Below are positions 1 through 9,167 of a stretch of 64,000 nucleotides of DNA, one piece after another (the stretch's first letter is position 1; each line of letters starts with the position of its first letter). The DNA is from Bog-473 sp963782415 (GTDB lineage: Bacteria; Actinomycetota; Acidimicrobiia; Acidimicrobiales; RAAP-2). Where the stretch lies: positions 682,001 through 746,000 of the forward strand of contig CAWAJT010000006.1 of NCBI GenBank assembly GCA_963782415.1. Reading direction: 5' to 3'. The translations under genes were made by a program, and so were the position numbers. The notes beneath the pieces are model-generated. The model was not told the DNA's origin. It did no database searches and saw only the letters and a program-made list of their open reading frames with translations.

Positions 1-151
1 CCGATGTGCGGCCGATCGTCTCCAGCTCCACGCCAGGCATGCCGAAGAGGACGTTGGGCCAGCGACCGCTGGTCACTTTGAGTGCGGCCTTGTGCGTGAG
101 GTTCAGCATCTTGAACCCTGCGTCGACGACGGGCTTGCGCAGCTCGGTCAT
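1..151 (-). CDS. Ddn-family deazaflavin-dependent oxidoreductase, N-terminal fragment
   Basis: The gene runs off the left edge, and only about 50 residues are present from the ATG at 151. GMPGVELETIGRTS at residues 37-50 matches the first conserved strand of the Ddn-type split beta-barrel family, whose members use F420H2 to reduce quinones and other small substrates in actinobacteria. That fits the several luciferase-like F420 candidates elsewhere in the window. The rest of the protein is outside, so the substrate and the completeness of the deazaflavin site cannot be judged. Confidence 0.7.
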   Translation of the reverse strand, partial: MTELRKPVVDAGFKMLNLTHKAALKVTSGRWPNVLFGMPGVELETIGRTS

Positions 152-485
152 CGGGCGGCCGGCCTCCCCGTCATCGCCGGCGTGCGTGCCGGCGAGCTTG
201 CCGGCGTCCTTGCCCTCGTGATCGCCATCTGGCCGTCATCTCCGTCATCCGCCCCTCACACGGGGGGCTGTCGGAACGAACCTACTGGGAACCGGCGGCG
301 TCGATTGCAGCGTGGATCCCTGGCCCCGAGCCATCCCACTGCACGGGCCGAAGGCCGCCGTCGCAGCGCGGCCGACACGGCGGCGCGCCCCGCCCCCAAC
401 GGCCGCATCCCGCTCGATACCATGGCGGTTGCCATCGCGCGTGGAATCGGTTGGGACGGCGACCACGAATCCAACAAGGAGAACG
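152..485. other. Intergenic region between divergent genes, no gene seen
   Basis: This stretch of about 330 bases separates the minus-strand Ddn-like gene from the plus-strand GH43-like gene. Open frames cross it, but none has a recognisable product. It must hold promoters for both neighbours; I could not pick out a convincing -10/-35 pair. The only clear signal is AAGGAG at 476-481, the ribosome binding site of the downstream gene. Confidence 0.5.
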
Positions 486-2436
486 GTGACCTTCTCACGG
501 CGACACCTGCAACGTGACGTTCAGAACCCGCGCGCCGGCTGGCGTGCGCGACCAACCGGGTTGCGGGCCTTCGCCGCGGCCCTTGCTGTGCTGGTCGTGG
601 CGGCAGGGGCCCCCGCCGCCATCGGGGTCGCCGCCGCGGCGCCGGCGGGGGCCGCCAACTGGGCGCCCACGACCTCGAACGATTTCCCCGACCCGAGCGT
701 CTTGCAGTTCGGCGGCGTCTACTACGGATTCGCGACGCAGAACTTCGCCCCGGCGCTCCAGCAGATCAACATCCAGGTGTCGACATCGTCCGACGGCGTC
801 AACTGGACGTCACTGCACACCGACGCCCTCCCGACACTCCCGCCGTGGGCCAAGGAGGGCAACACCTGGGCGCCGAGCGTGGCCTTCAACGGATCGTCGT
901 TCGTGATGTACTACACGGCGACGGAGATCTCGACGGGCGACCAGTGCATCGGCATGGCAACCGCCACCGCTCCGACGGGGCCCTACACCGACACGGCGTC
1001 GCAGCCGGTCGTGTGTGACAACGGCTTCGACACCGCTCCCACCATCAACGACGCGGACTATGGCGGCAGCATCGACCCTGACGTCTTCACCGACGACACC
1101 GGTCATTCTTTCTTGCTCTGGAAGAGCGACGGGAACCACATCGGCGCGCCGACCGTGATCTGGTCCGTGCCACTCACCGCCACCCTCACCAGCACCGTCA
1201 GCACCCCGACGCAGCTCATGCGCGGCGTTGACCAACCGTGGCAGGGCAGCGTCATCGAAGGCCCCGACATGGTCGAGACGCAGACGACGACCGGGGGCAC
1301 CACGACGGACAACTACTACCTCTTCTATGCCGGTAGTGACGTGGGCTCGTCGAGCTACGCCGTCGGGTGGGCAAGCTGTCCCGGTGGTCCGTCGGTCGGC
1401 AACTGCAGCGACCGGTCGACGAACGGGCCGCTCCTGAACAGCGGGCCCGGGGTGTCGGGCCCGGGCGGTCCCGACGTCTACCAGGTACCACCGAACTCAG
1501 GGAACTACGTGATGGCCTTCGCCGGCTGGCAGGGCACCACGATCGGCTACTTGAGCTGCGGCATCCGGCCCATGTACCTGGCCCGGCTCACCTTCGCCTC
1601 GTCCGGCGGCCCGCCGTCGCTCAGCCCGATGGCCAACACGGCGCCGGCCAGCAGCCCGGCCTGTCCGGTACCCCACAGTCCTGCGCCGGGATACTGGCAG
1701 GTCGCCTCCGACGGCGGCATCTTCAGCTTCGGTCAGCGCGCAGTTCTACGGGTCGACGGGGTCGATCAGGCTCAACCAACCCGTCGTCGGCATGGCGGCC
1801 ACGGGGAACGGCGGAGGTTATTGGTTGGTGGCGAGCGACGGCGGCGTGTTTTCCTACGGCAACGCGCAGTTCTACGGTTCGACCGGGAGCATCCGACTGA
1901 ACAAACCGATCATCGGCCTCATTCCGACCATTGACGACGGGGGCTATTGGTTGATCGCCAGCGATGGCGGCGTGTTCGCCTACGGTGACGCCAAGTTCTA
2001 CGGCTCAATGGGCGCGGGCAAACTGTCCTCGCCCGTCACCGCCGCGGCCAGGGCCTTCCTGGGCGGCGGGTACTGGATGGTCGACGCCAACGGTCAGGTC
2101 TTCAGCTTCGGCGACGCGCTGTACGAGGGCCAGCCGGCCGGGGCGCCCGGCGGCTATCGCATCACCGGCATGGCGGCAACGGGGAGCTCGAACGGCTACT
2201 GGTTGGCCAGTGCGAACGGCAACGTGGCCGATTTCGGCAACGCGGCCTCGTACGGCTCCATGGTGGGCACCCCCCTCGCCGCGCCCATCGTCGGCATGGC
2301 GGCCAACGCGAACGCCGACGGCTACTGGCTCCAAGGGTCCGACGGCGGGATCTTCACCTTCGGGCATGCGACGTTCTACGGCTCAATGGGTGGACGTCAC
2401 CTCAATGCGCCCATGGTCGGTATCGCCGCCACCTAG
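486..2436 (+). CDS. Secreted GH43-like beta-propeller protein with YWLVASDGG repeats (frameshifted)
   Basis: Probably an exported glycan-acting or glycan-binding protein. I start at GTG 486 because AAGGAG lies four bases upstream. Residues 27-52 are a hydrophobic signal peptide. Residues 58-390 look like a family 43 five-bladed propeller: DFPDPS (D69), GSIDPDVF and VIEGP could supply the three family carboxylates. From residue 402 there are six repeats of about 42 residues with the core YWLVASDGGxFxFGxAxFYGS. The frame changes at 1734: reading past one extra base turns FGQRAVLR into FGSAQFYG and the repeats continue to the TAG at 2436. Without that change the protein ends at 1934 in unrelated residues. 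Substrate is unknown. The frame change could be a sequencing error or a real mutation. Confidence 0.65.
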
Positions 2437-2452
2437 ACCCGACGCGGTGTCC

Positions 2453-2938
2453 CTACGACGTGCCGCCGACCATCCCCCGCGCCACCGACCGGCCCAGCGC
2501 GGCACCGTCGGCCCAGCGCGCCGTCCGCCACGCCCGACGTACCAAGAGGGCCAGCACCAGCGCGCTCAACGTTTCGGTGACGAGTGCCGCATACGCCCAC
2601 CCCGACACGGCGGCCACGGTGAAACCGAAGATCCCCACGGTGTCGGCCAGGATGAAGCCGACCACGGTGCCCAGCATCAGCCCGATGCACCCCAGCGCCA
2701 CGATGACCGCGCGCGCCACGACGAGCACGACGGCCATGACCAGCGCGGCGATCGCCTGGACGAGGAAAAGCGGCCCGAGGGTCGCCACGTGCCGATAGGC
2801 GATGTCCCACAAGTGGAGGTGAACCAGTCCCGACAAGACCATGAGGACGGCCGCCGCCACCACCGCCCCGAGTGCAACCACGTCTCCCCGGCGGCCTGCC
2901 GCCGGTTCTGCCAACCATCTACTCATTGGATGCCTCAA
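2453..2938 (-). CDS. Small four-helix integral membrane protein, function unknown
   Basis: A 161-residue protein with four strongly hydrophobic segments (about residues 20-42, 54-75, 78-100 and 105-130) and a basic C-terminal tail. Its regular spacing resembles the uncharacterised small four-helix membrane proteins common in actinobacteria. I chose this frame over an overlapping minus-strand frame because only this one gives membrane segments. The start could be the ATG at 2938 or the one four codons later. It converges on the GH43-like gene with 16 bases between stops, and its own upstream side faces another minus-strand gene. Confidence 0.5.
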   Translation of the reverse strand: MRHPMSRWLAEPAAGRRGDVVALGAVVAAAVLMVLSGLVHLHLWDIAYRHVATLGPLFLVQAIAALVMAVVLVVARAVIVALGCIGLMLGTVVGFILADTVGIFGFTVAAVSGWAYAALVTETLSALVLALLVRRAWRTARWADGAALGRSVARGMVGGTS

Positions 2939-3036
2939 CGACCTTGTCCCCCATTCGCTTCATTACCGATGGACCCGACCCCTGCTGCCCCGGCCGGCTC
3001 TGCCCCGTTCACGACTCTCTGGCGGGCGACCCGGTC

Positions 3037-3822
3037 CTAGTAGCCGTACCCTCCGCCGGCAGCCGTGGTCGGCGTGGTGGTGGGCGGCGAGCTCGGCGGT
3101 GTCGTGGGAGGTGGCGTCGGCGACGTCGCGGGGGGCGCCGCCGGAGTCCGCGTACTCGACCCCGAACCCTGCGTCGGCGTCGGCATCGGCGTCGGGGCCT
3201 GTGACGTCGATGCATTCGGTGCGGTCGTCGGCGGCGTCGTCGGTGCGGTCTGCGGTGCCGCGTTGGAGGCCGGGACGCCGCTCTTCAAGACGGCGAACCA
3301 GACCTTGCCCACGTTCTGACCGTTCGCCTGTCCCTTCTTCTTGTCGCCCTCGAAGCGATAGAGGGGGATCTTGTGGTCGGCCACCTGCCAACGACCCTTG
3401 CCCACCTTCATCACCGCCAAGCCCTTCACGCCCTTCGGACCCGACACGTGGGCGCCCTGCGACGCAAGGAGGGGCGGCCAGATTTTTGCGCAGGCCCCCG
3501 TGCACGACGACCTGCCCGGGGTGTCCTCGGTGAAGCGGTAGAGCGTCAGGCCAGACGCCGTCGTCAGCACGGTGCCGATACCCGTCACCTTGGCCGTCGA
3601 GACCTTGACCGTCTTGTGCGTTGTGGACGTGGCACCGGCGGTCCCGGCCGGCACGGCCAGAACCAGGGCGAGTGCAGCGGCAGCGGTGACCATGCCCCCT
3701 GCAGAAGGCATCGCGGCGACGGCCCGACGCCGCACTCGTCGGGTCCGGCCTGCTGGGAGCCTTCCCGCCACCCAGCCACCTGGAGCCGTGTGACGACACC
3801 CACTGCGTTCGCCCGTTGCCAT
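3037..3822 (-). CDS. Secreted protein with two lipoprotein-15 (COG4315) repeats and Pro/Thr tail
   Basis: A 261-residue exported protein. A twin-arginine-like basic N-terminus precedes a hydrophobic segment ending in a signal-peptidase-type GTAGAT. Two COG4315/PF03640-type units follow: GLTLYRFTEDTPGRSSCTG with a following ACAKIWPP, then KIPLYRFEGDKKKG with VGKVWFAV. The family is secreted and of unknown function; it is sometimes found beside redox proteins. The last 80 residues are a low-complexity Pro/Thr/Ser tail ending GGGYGY, probably a wall-spanning spacer. I prefer the ATG at 3822, preceded by AAGGGA, to the much longer open frame that begins at 4110. No lipobox cysteine is seen despite the family name. 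Confidence 0.65.
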   Translation of the reverse strand: MATGERSGCRHTAPGGWVAGRLPAGRTRRVRRRAVAAMPSAGGMVTAAAALALVLAVPAGTAGATSTTHKTVKVSTAKVTGIGTVLTTASGLTLYRFTEDTPGRSSCTGACAKIWPPLLASQGAHVSGPKGVKGLAVMKVGKGRWQVADHKIPLYRFEGDKKKGQANGQNVGKVWFAVLKSGVPASNAAPQTAPTTPPTTAPNASTSQAPTPMPTPTQGSGSSTRTPAAPPATSPTPPPTTPPSSPPTTTPTTAAGGGYGY

Positions 3823-4024
3823 TTTCGACCGTCCCTTCGTGCTGCATTCTTCGTGAATCCTCGTGCGCTCCACCTGAGGGTCATACGGCCCGCCGGTCCG
3901 ACAGGATTGCGGCCTATCCTTGGTGCGACGTCGGCCGGGCCCGACTGAGACGACCACGCCGACCAGATGCCGGCGGCCGGAGATGTGCAGCGGCGCGTGC
4001 AGCAGCGTCGAGGGAGGGCAGCTC

Positions 4025-4721
4025 ATGGGAAACAAAGAAGGCACCGCCAGCAGCGGCAGCCTCAGCAGCGGCGCCGGCGCCGGCGCCGGATTCGAGTTCA
4101 GGGGTATCAATCACCTCGCGCTCGTGTGTCGCGACATGGAACGCACCGTCGACTTCTACACCAACGTCCTCGGTCTGCCGCTGGTCAAGACGATCGACCT
4201 GCCGGCCGGAATGGGACAGCACTTCTTCTTCGACTGCGGTGGCGGCGATTGTCTTGCGTTCTTCTGGTTTCCCGACGCTCCCGACGGTGTGCCGGGAATC
4301 GAGCGCGCCGGCGGCCCGGCCCGACCAGGGCGAGCTGACGAGTGCCGTCGGCTCCATGAACCACGTTGCGTTCGACGTCGCGCCAGAGAAGATGGAGGAG
4401 TACCGCGCCCGACTCCTCGCTGCGGGCATCGATTGCACCGAGATCGCCAATCACGACGACTCGGAGTGGGGCATTGCCGACACGTTGCATCCGGGCGTCT
4501 TCGTGCGCAGCATCTACTTCCAGGATCCCGACGGCATCTTGCTGGAGTTCGCCGCCTGGACCCGGCCACTTGACGGGTCCGACGTGTCGCACGCGCCGGC
4601 GACGGCAAAGGCCAGAGACGTCGGCATGGCCACCGAGGCGGAGATCGCGGCTCCAGCCCATCCCGCGACCCCCGCGGCCCCCGCGGCACCCGGTCGGCCC
4701 ACGCAACCCGCCCGGGTCTGA
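4025..4721 (+). CDS. VOC (glyoxalase-fold) dioxygenase family protein, frameshifted
   Basis: A two-module vicinal oxygen chelate protein. The first module starts INHLALVCRDMERTVDFYTN; the second starts MNHVAFDV and ends ILLEFAAW. The histidines and the last glutamate are the usual metal ligands. The ATG at 4025 has GGAGGG upstream. The frame changes at G4301: skipping one base gives PGISAPAARPDQGELTSAV, joining the modules as in homologues. A low-complexity Ala/Pro tail follows. The stop lies 11 bases before the AhpD-like gene, so the two are probably co-transcribed with the DUF7064-like gene. Substrate is unknown; glyoxalase, extradiol dioxygenase and epimerase are all possible for this fold. 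Confidence 0.7.
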
Positions 4722-4732
4722 GCGGCGCGTCG

Positions 4733-5371
4733 ATGCCCCGCCTGCGCCAGGTCCCCAAAGACGAGGCCACTGCACCCATCGTCACCACCATGTACGAATG
4801 GCTCTTCGAGGGACGCGATCCGGTCGCCGAGCCCGGCCGCTGGGATGGCACGACGGGCGACTGGTGGACGGTGTTCGCCAACAGCCCGGACATCCTCGAC
4901 CACTGCGTCAAGGGCTTCGGCCTCTACCAATCGCCGAAAAGGATCCTCGACCCGAAGCTGCGTGAGCTCGGCCAAATCCGTGCCGGCTACGCCGCAGCGA
5001 GCCAGTTCGTCTACAGCCAGCACGCCAAGTCCATGCGCGAGCTGGGCATGTCCGAGGCGCAGATCACGCACATCGCGGCCTGGAGCACTGCGCCCGACGG
5101 CACCTACGACGCTGCCGAGCGCGCCGTACTCGCCTACACGGATTGCCTCGTCTACGACCATGGCCGCGTGCCCGACGAGCTCTTCACGGAGCTACAGCGG
5201 CATCTCGCCGACGTCGCCATCTTGGAGCTCACCTACATCACGACGTTGTATTTTCAACACGCCGTGATGTCCAAAGCCCTCCGCACCGAGTTCGATGATC
5301 GCGACGATCCCATCGTCGAGGTGCCTGGCCCGGTGGGGGCCTCCGCCATGCATCCGGGACCCGGCCGGTGA
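4733..5371 (+). CDS. Carboxymuconolactone decarboxylase / AhpD-like family protein
   Basis: A 212-residue helical protein of the carboxymuconolactone decarboxylase superfamily. RELGQIRAGYAAASQFVYSQ followed by AKSMRELGMSEAQI is the conserved core helix pair. The CxxC of AhpD peroxidase partners is absent (the position reads SQFVYSQH), so a thiol-peroxidase role is unlikely and a decarboxylase or isomerase-like role is more plausible. It sits between a VOC protein and the DUF7064-like gene; its stop overlaps the next start (GTGA), indicating translational coupling. The three may act on one small aromatic or lactone substrate, but this is inferred from context only. Confidence 0.65.
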   Translation: MPRLRQVPKDEATAPIVTTMYEWLFEGRDPVAEPGRWDGTTGDWWTVFANSPDILDHCVKGFGLYQSPKRILDPKLRELGQIRAGYAAASQFVYSQHAKSMRELGMSEAQITHIAAWSTAPDGTYDAAERAVLAYTDCLVYDHGRVPDELFTELQRHLADVAILELTYITTLYFQHAVMSKALRTEFDDRDDPIVEVPGPVGASAMHPGPGR

Positions 5372-6339
5372 CGGCGGAGCATGTCGTCCTGCCAGACGAC
5401 GAAAGCCGGCACACCCCCGACGGCGAGGACCTGTGGAACGAGTCCTACTACTGCGACTTCGTCAACGCCGACGGATCAGTCGGCGGCTGGCTGCGCTTGG
5501 GGCTCTACCCGAACCGCCAACTGGCGTGGTGGACGACCTGGATCGTGCGGCCCGGCCTTCCGGGTGTGTGCTCGGTCGACTATCGAACCCCGGTACCCGA
5601 TGGTGACGGTCTCGTATCCGAGTCCGGCGCGACCGCGAGCCGGATCGAGATCGATCTGCGCCGCCCACTCCAGGAGTTCCGCCTGGCGGCCAGGGCGCCG
5701 GCCCACCTCATCGCCGCGCCGGAAGATGTGTACGCACACGGCGAGCAGTCGGGTACACCGGCCCGACTCGATCTCGACCTCACCTGGACGACCGACGGCG
5801 TTCCCTACCACTACGACCTCACGACGCGCTACGAGATCCCGTGCCTCGTGTCGGGCTCCGTGACCGTCGACGACGAGACGTTCACGGTGGATGGGCAGGG
5901 CCAGCGCGACCACTCATGGGGCGTGCGGGACTGGTGGGCCTTCGGATGGTGCTGGTGCTCCATGCGCCTCGACGACGGGACCAGGATCCATCTGGCGGAC
6001 ATCCGTATGGGCCTCGACATCCCTGTCTTCTTCGGATACATCCAGACGCCCGGCGAGGTGCACCCCGCCACCGCCCTCAGTGTGAGCGAGGACGTCGGTG
6101 CCCACGGCCTCCCATCCAGTGCACGCATCGAAATCGCCCCGGCGCCCGGGTACGCCTCCGGCGCCACCCTCGGGCTCGATGTGATCCCGGTTGCCTTCGG
6201 GCCCGTCCTGTTGCGCAATGACGACGGCCGGACGAGCCGCTTCCCCCGGGCCATGGTCCGCTGCCGGACCGACGACGGCCGTGAAGGCACGGGCTGGATT
6301 GAATGGAACCAGCCGGATGCGGCCGCCACTCCCGCCTGA
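5368..6339 (+). CDS. DUF7064-like / CrtC-AttH-like beta-barrel protein
   Basis: A 323-residue protein starting at a GTG that overlaps the preceding stop by four bases. The central motif QRDHSWGVRDWW and the nearby WCWCSMRLDDG are the hallmark of a lipocalin-like family related to hydroxyneurosporene synthase (CrtC) and AttH, found near lipid and terpenoid catabolic genes in actinobacteria. No signal peptide or membrane segment is seen, so it is probably cytoplasmic. CrtC members hydrate double bonds, but function here is unproven. It is the last gene of the VOC/AhpD-like trio. Confidence 0.55.
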   Translation: MTAEHVVLPDDESRHTPDGEDLWNESYYCDFVNADGSVGGWLRLGLYPNRQLAWWTTWIVRPGLPGVCSVDYRTPVPDGDGLVSESGATASRIEIDLRRPLQEFRLAARAPAHLIAAPEDVYAHGEQSGTPARLDLDLTWTTDGVPYHYDLTTRYEIPCLVSGSVTVDDETFTVDGQGQRDHSWGVRDWWAFGWCWCSMRLDDGTRIHLADIRMGLDIPVFFGYIQTPGEVHPATALSVSEDVGAHGLPSSARIEIAPAPGYASGATLGLDVIPVAFGPVLLRNDDGRTSRFPRAMVRCRTDDGREGTGWIEWNQPDAAATPA

Positions 6340-6505
6340 CGACGATGCCGCCCGACAATCACCCTCCGCCCGCATCACCGAACGGCTGCCGATCGCCCTT
6401 CATTCGGGCGCGGCGAGAGATTCCACCCCCGTGTGACCACGGCTGCCACCTGATCGCAACGCGCGGAACGTAGACAAACGACCAGGTCTGGGTACCATTT
6501 TTCGG

Positions 6506-7363
6506 GTGACAGCCCGAGAGAATGGCTCCTTGGTGAGGAGGTCCGTCCGCGCGTTGCGCCCCAGATGGGGCGGCCGCCGGCACCCGGTTATGCGATTCGT
6601 TCCCTCCACGGCGCTCGCCTCTGCCCTGCTCTGGATGGGTTCCACCGCGGCCGTCATCGGAGCCGGACCCGGAGCCGCGGCCGCCGCAACGCACGGTGCA
6701 AGATCGACCACTACGACTGGCGCCCCCACGACAACCACCACCACCTTCCCCCCGGGCGCCACCCCGGCGGACAAGTGGGTCCTCAAGGCCGTGGCGGCCG
6801 AACAGAAGCTGGGCAGCGTGCACGTCGCGGGCAAGATCACCCAAGGAAAGAACACCATCCTCCTCGATCTCCTCGTGAACGGTGACGGCGAAGGTGGGGG
6901 TGAGTTCATTCAGCAGGGCAACCTCGTCAAGATCGAGCGGGTCGGACCGCTGCTGTACTTCAAAGCTCCCTCCACGTTCTGGGCCAGGCATGCCACGGCG
7001 GCACAGACCAAGACCTACGGCGGGAAGTGGATCGAGTTCTCGGCAGTCGACTCACGGTTCACGTCCTTCGACCAGTTCCTCGATGCGGCCGACCTCGTCG
7101 TCGCCACATTCGAAGGCCACACATCCCCGCTCACCCTCGGCCACCCCACGACCTTCTCCGGCCATAAGGTCGTCGTGGTCAAGGACACGGTGGTCAGCAA
7201 CGGGAAGAAGAGCACCGGCAAGATGTACATCGCCGCCAAGGGGCCCGCCTACGTGTACAAGATCGTCGACAACACACCGGGCAACGTGAGCACGGTCGTC
7301 TTCGACCACTATGCCAAGGGCGTCACGCTGACCGTCCCACCCAACGCAATCAACCTCTCCTGA
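6506..7363 (+). CDS. Exported LppX/LprG-like protein, function unknown
   Basis: Up to 285 residues from the GTG at 6506; the ATG at 6590 (MRFVPST) is also possible and leaves the signal peptide intact. The export signal (ALASALLWMGSTAAVIGAG) is followed by a Thr-rich linker and a roughly 210-residue beta-rich domain. Its pattern (short strands, LVKIERVGPLLYFKAP, then KWIEFSAVDSRF and a helix with TSFDQFL) resembles the half-barrel fold of mycobacterial LppX/LprG lipid-binding proteins. No lipobox cysteine is visible, so it is probably secreted rather than acylated. It is alone on its strand and converges on the AIM24 gene. Confidence 0.5.
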   Translation: MTARENGSLVRRSVRALRPRWGGRRHPVMRFVPSTALASALLWMGSTAAVIGAGPGAAAAATHGARSTTTTGAPTTTTTTFPPGATPADKWVLKAVAAEQKLGSVHVAGKITQGKNTILLDLLVNGDGEGGGEFIQQGNLVKIERVGPLLYFKAPSTFWARHATAAQTKTYGGKWIEFSAVDSRFTSFDQFLDAADLVVATFEGHTSPLTLGHPTTFSGHKVVVVKDTVVSNGKKSTGKMYIAAKGPAYVYKIVDNTPGNVSTVVFDHYAKGVTLTVPPNAINLS

Positions 7364-7413
7364 GAGCCTCCCGCCCGGGGACCGGTCAACCCTCCCGGGG
7401 ACCGGCTTACCCC

Positions 7414-8178
7414 CTACTTGAACATGTCGCCGAGGACCTTGGCCGCACCGACGCCGGCCGCCGCCCCCTCGACGCCGCGGTGGTCGTCCCGGTCGGGCAT
7501 GTATTCGCCGATCACGCCGGCGAGGATCGGTAATGGCATCGACTGGAGCCAAATCCGGCCCGGACCCGTCAACACCGCGAAGTGGTGGCCATCAGAGCCC
7601 AGGTAGCGGTTGGCAAGACCGGGCACCTTCTGCACGGAGAAGGTGACGGACGCCTGGAAAAGCCCGGCGTGGCCGGGATGAACACGCATCGACTGTCCGG
7701 CGGCGAGGTCGTAGGCGATCACTTCGCCCGAGAGGTCCACAAAGGCGCGACCGGTACCGCCGATCTTCTGCAGCACGAAGCCCTCGCCGCCGAAGACGCC
7801 ACCTCGAAACGACTGTTGGAAGCCCATCGACAACTCGATCCCGGGCGTGGCCGCCATGAAGCCATGCCGGTGCACCATGAACTCGTTCCCCGGCGCCACG
7901 TCGATCGGCAGAATGTGCCCCGGAACCTTGGAGGCGAAGGCGATCGACCCCGCACCCCCCGTGGCCGTGTACGTCGTCATCATGAACGAAGCACCCGAGA
8001 CCGCCCGCTTGACAGCACCCATGATGCCTTTGCCACCCATGCCGCCGCCCGTGTTGGTGGCCATCTGAATCGCATCTGACATCCAGGAGAACTGGCCCGC
8101 CTCCGACACGATCGACTCGCCGTCGGCGAGCGACAGCTCGAGTACCGGCATCGTGGTTCCGTGGATTGTCTCTTCCAT
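7414..8178 (-). CDS. AIM24 / TIGR00266 family protein
   Basis: A 254-residue soluble protein of the AIM24 (TIGR00266) family. The family's three beta-propeller-like layers are visible: MPVLELSLADGESIVSEAG at the start, MVHRHGFMAATPGIELSMGF in the middle, and GEGFVLQKIGGTGRAFVDLSG later. Glycine-rich GGGMGGKGIMGAVKRAVSG lies near residue 45, as in other bacterial members. The biochemical role is unknown; related proteins affect membrane protein complexes in mitochondria. The ATG at 8178 is preceded by GAGGAACA. It stands alone, with 130 bases upstream to the next minus-strand gene. Confidence 0.75.
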   Translation of the reverse strand: MEETIHGTTMPVLELSLADGESIVSEAGQFSWMSDAIQMATNTGGGMGGKGIMGAVKRAVSGASFMMTTYTATGGAGSIAFASKVPGHILPIDVAPGNEFMVHRHGFMAATPGIELSMGFQQSFRGGVFGGEGFVLQKIGGTGRAFVDLSGEVIAYDLAAGQSMRVHPGHAGLFQASVTFSVQKVPGLANRYLGSDGHHFAVLTGPGRIWLQSMPLPILAGVIGEYMPDRDDHRGVEGAAAGVGAAKVLGDMFK

Positions 8179-8255
8179 GGTTGTTCCTCCTGGGAGTCGG
8201 GCGGATATCTCTGTGTGTTTGAGCCTGAGGTGTCGTCGTCCTGTCGTTCGTTTGG

Positions 8256-8314
8256 GTGGCTCGGTTCAAGGTGTCCGGTTCAAGCGGTTCCGGTTCAAAA
8301 AGATCCGGATCAAG
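8256..8314. repeat. Clustered GGTTCAA / GGATCAA motifs in an intergenic gap
   Basis: Between the AIM24 gene and the membrane-protein gene the sequence carries GGTTCAAG, GGTTCAAG, GGTTCAAA and GGATCAAG at spacings of about 12-18 bases. They lie just downstream of the membrane-protein stop at 8310 and upstream of the AIM24 start. They could be decayed tandem copies or regulator half-sites. There is no tRNA fold around them. Confidence 0.35.
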
Positions 8315-9167
8315 GGGACTGCCTTGGATTGGGCAGTTCCCCCGGAAGCGGGTCCGGCCTTGTCGTCGCCTTGTCCACCTCCACGTCAGCTGAGAGTAGG
8401 TCGGCACCGGGCCCTTGCGCTCCGCTGACGAGACGCTCGGCCAGGGTCACCTCCATCAGGCCCAGCGCCATGCCGAAGAGGTCGCCAACTATGAAGGTGG
8501 TCAAGAAAACCGCCCAGATGTGCTCGTGCGGGATCAGTTCGGCGACCAGGACCACGGCCTCGTGCTCGAAGGCCAGCGGCAGCGAGATGAAGCAGAACAC
8601 CAGCATGAAGTGCGGCCACACGAGCTTGAATGATCGCCGGAAGGCCTCCGTCACACTGGTGTCGAGCAGGTTGATGAGGGGTCCGACCAGGGCGAACAGC
8701 GTCCCGATGACGAGGCCCGGCACGACCAGTATCAGCGAGCCCACCGCGCTGAGCACAACCAGGATGGCTTGCGCCGCCAGCAGCCGCCACCACGGCAGGC
8801 TCCGCATCACGACCATGATCGGCTGGGCCGGTTCGTTGCGCTCAACTGAGCCCACCAGGCGTTCGAGCATGCCGGCGTAGAAGGTCAGGCCCAGGGTCGA
8901 CGCGCCGAAGATGAACACGCTCGCGAGGGACTCGAGGCCGAGGTGGTCGACGGCGATCTCGGTGAAGATGGTGCCCTCAATGGCATCGAGCGCGAAGATC
9001 ACGAGCGCGGGGACGATCACCCGGGCGGGCTCCATGCGGGCGGTCCGCCACGCCATCGAGATGAGGGTGTGCGGGTGCAGGCTGCGCCGGGCCGGCGCCT
9101 GATCGACCGAGGCCTGATCGACCGAGGCCTGATCGACCGACGGCTGGTCTGCCGCCGGCGCGCTCAT
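8310..9167 (-). CDS. Multi-pass membrane protein with SVDQA-repeat N-terminus
   Basis: A 285-residue integral membrane protein with five or six hydrophobic segments between residues 45 and 245. It resembles the glycerophosphodiester-phosphodiesterase membrane-domain or DUF975 class of helical proteins without catalytic motifs. Residues 9-24 are a threefold SVDQA repeat encoded by a 15-base tandem repeat (9101-9145), which looks like a recent expansion. Its ATG overlaps the stop of the upstream methyltransferase gene by four bases, so the two are translationally coupled. No substrate or partner can be named. Confidence 0.5.
   Translation of the reverse strand: MSAPAADQPSVDQASVDQASVDQAPARRSLHPHTLISMAWRTARMEPARVIVPALVIFALDAIEGTIFTEIAVDHLGLESLASVFIFGASTLGLTFYAGMLERLVGSVERNEPAQPIMVVMRSLPWWRLLAAQAILVVLSAVGSLILVVPGLVIGTLFALVGPLINLLDTSVTEAFRRSFKLVWPHFMLVFCFISLPLAFEHEAVVLVAELIPHEHIWAVFLTTFIVGDLFGMALGLMEVTLAERLVSGAQGPGADLLSADVEVDKATTRPDPLPGELPNPRQSP
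9101..9145. repeat. Three tandem copies of a 15-base unit inside the membrane-protein gene
   Basis: The unit GATCGACCGAGGCCT occurs at 9101 and 9116 exactly and at 9131 with divergence at the end. In the gene (minus strand) it encodes SVDQA three times near the N-terminus. The unit is a multiple of three, so gain or loss of a copy would only change length. Confidence 0.8.

Noticed and set aside
8256..8314. GGTTCAA-rich patch resembling T-loops of tRNA genes
   Set aside because: No acceptor, D or anticodon stems can be drawn around the motifs, and the motifs repeat too closely for a tRNA.
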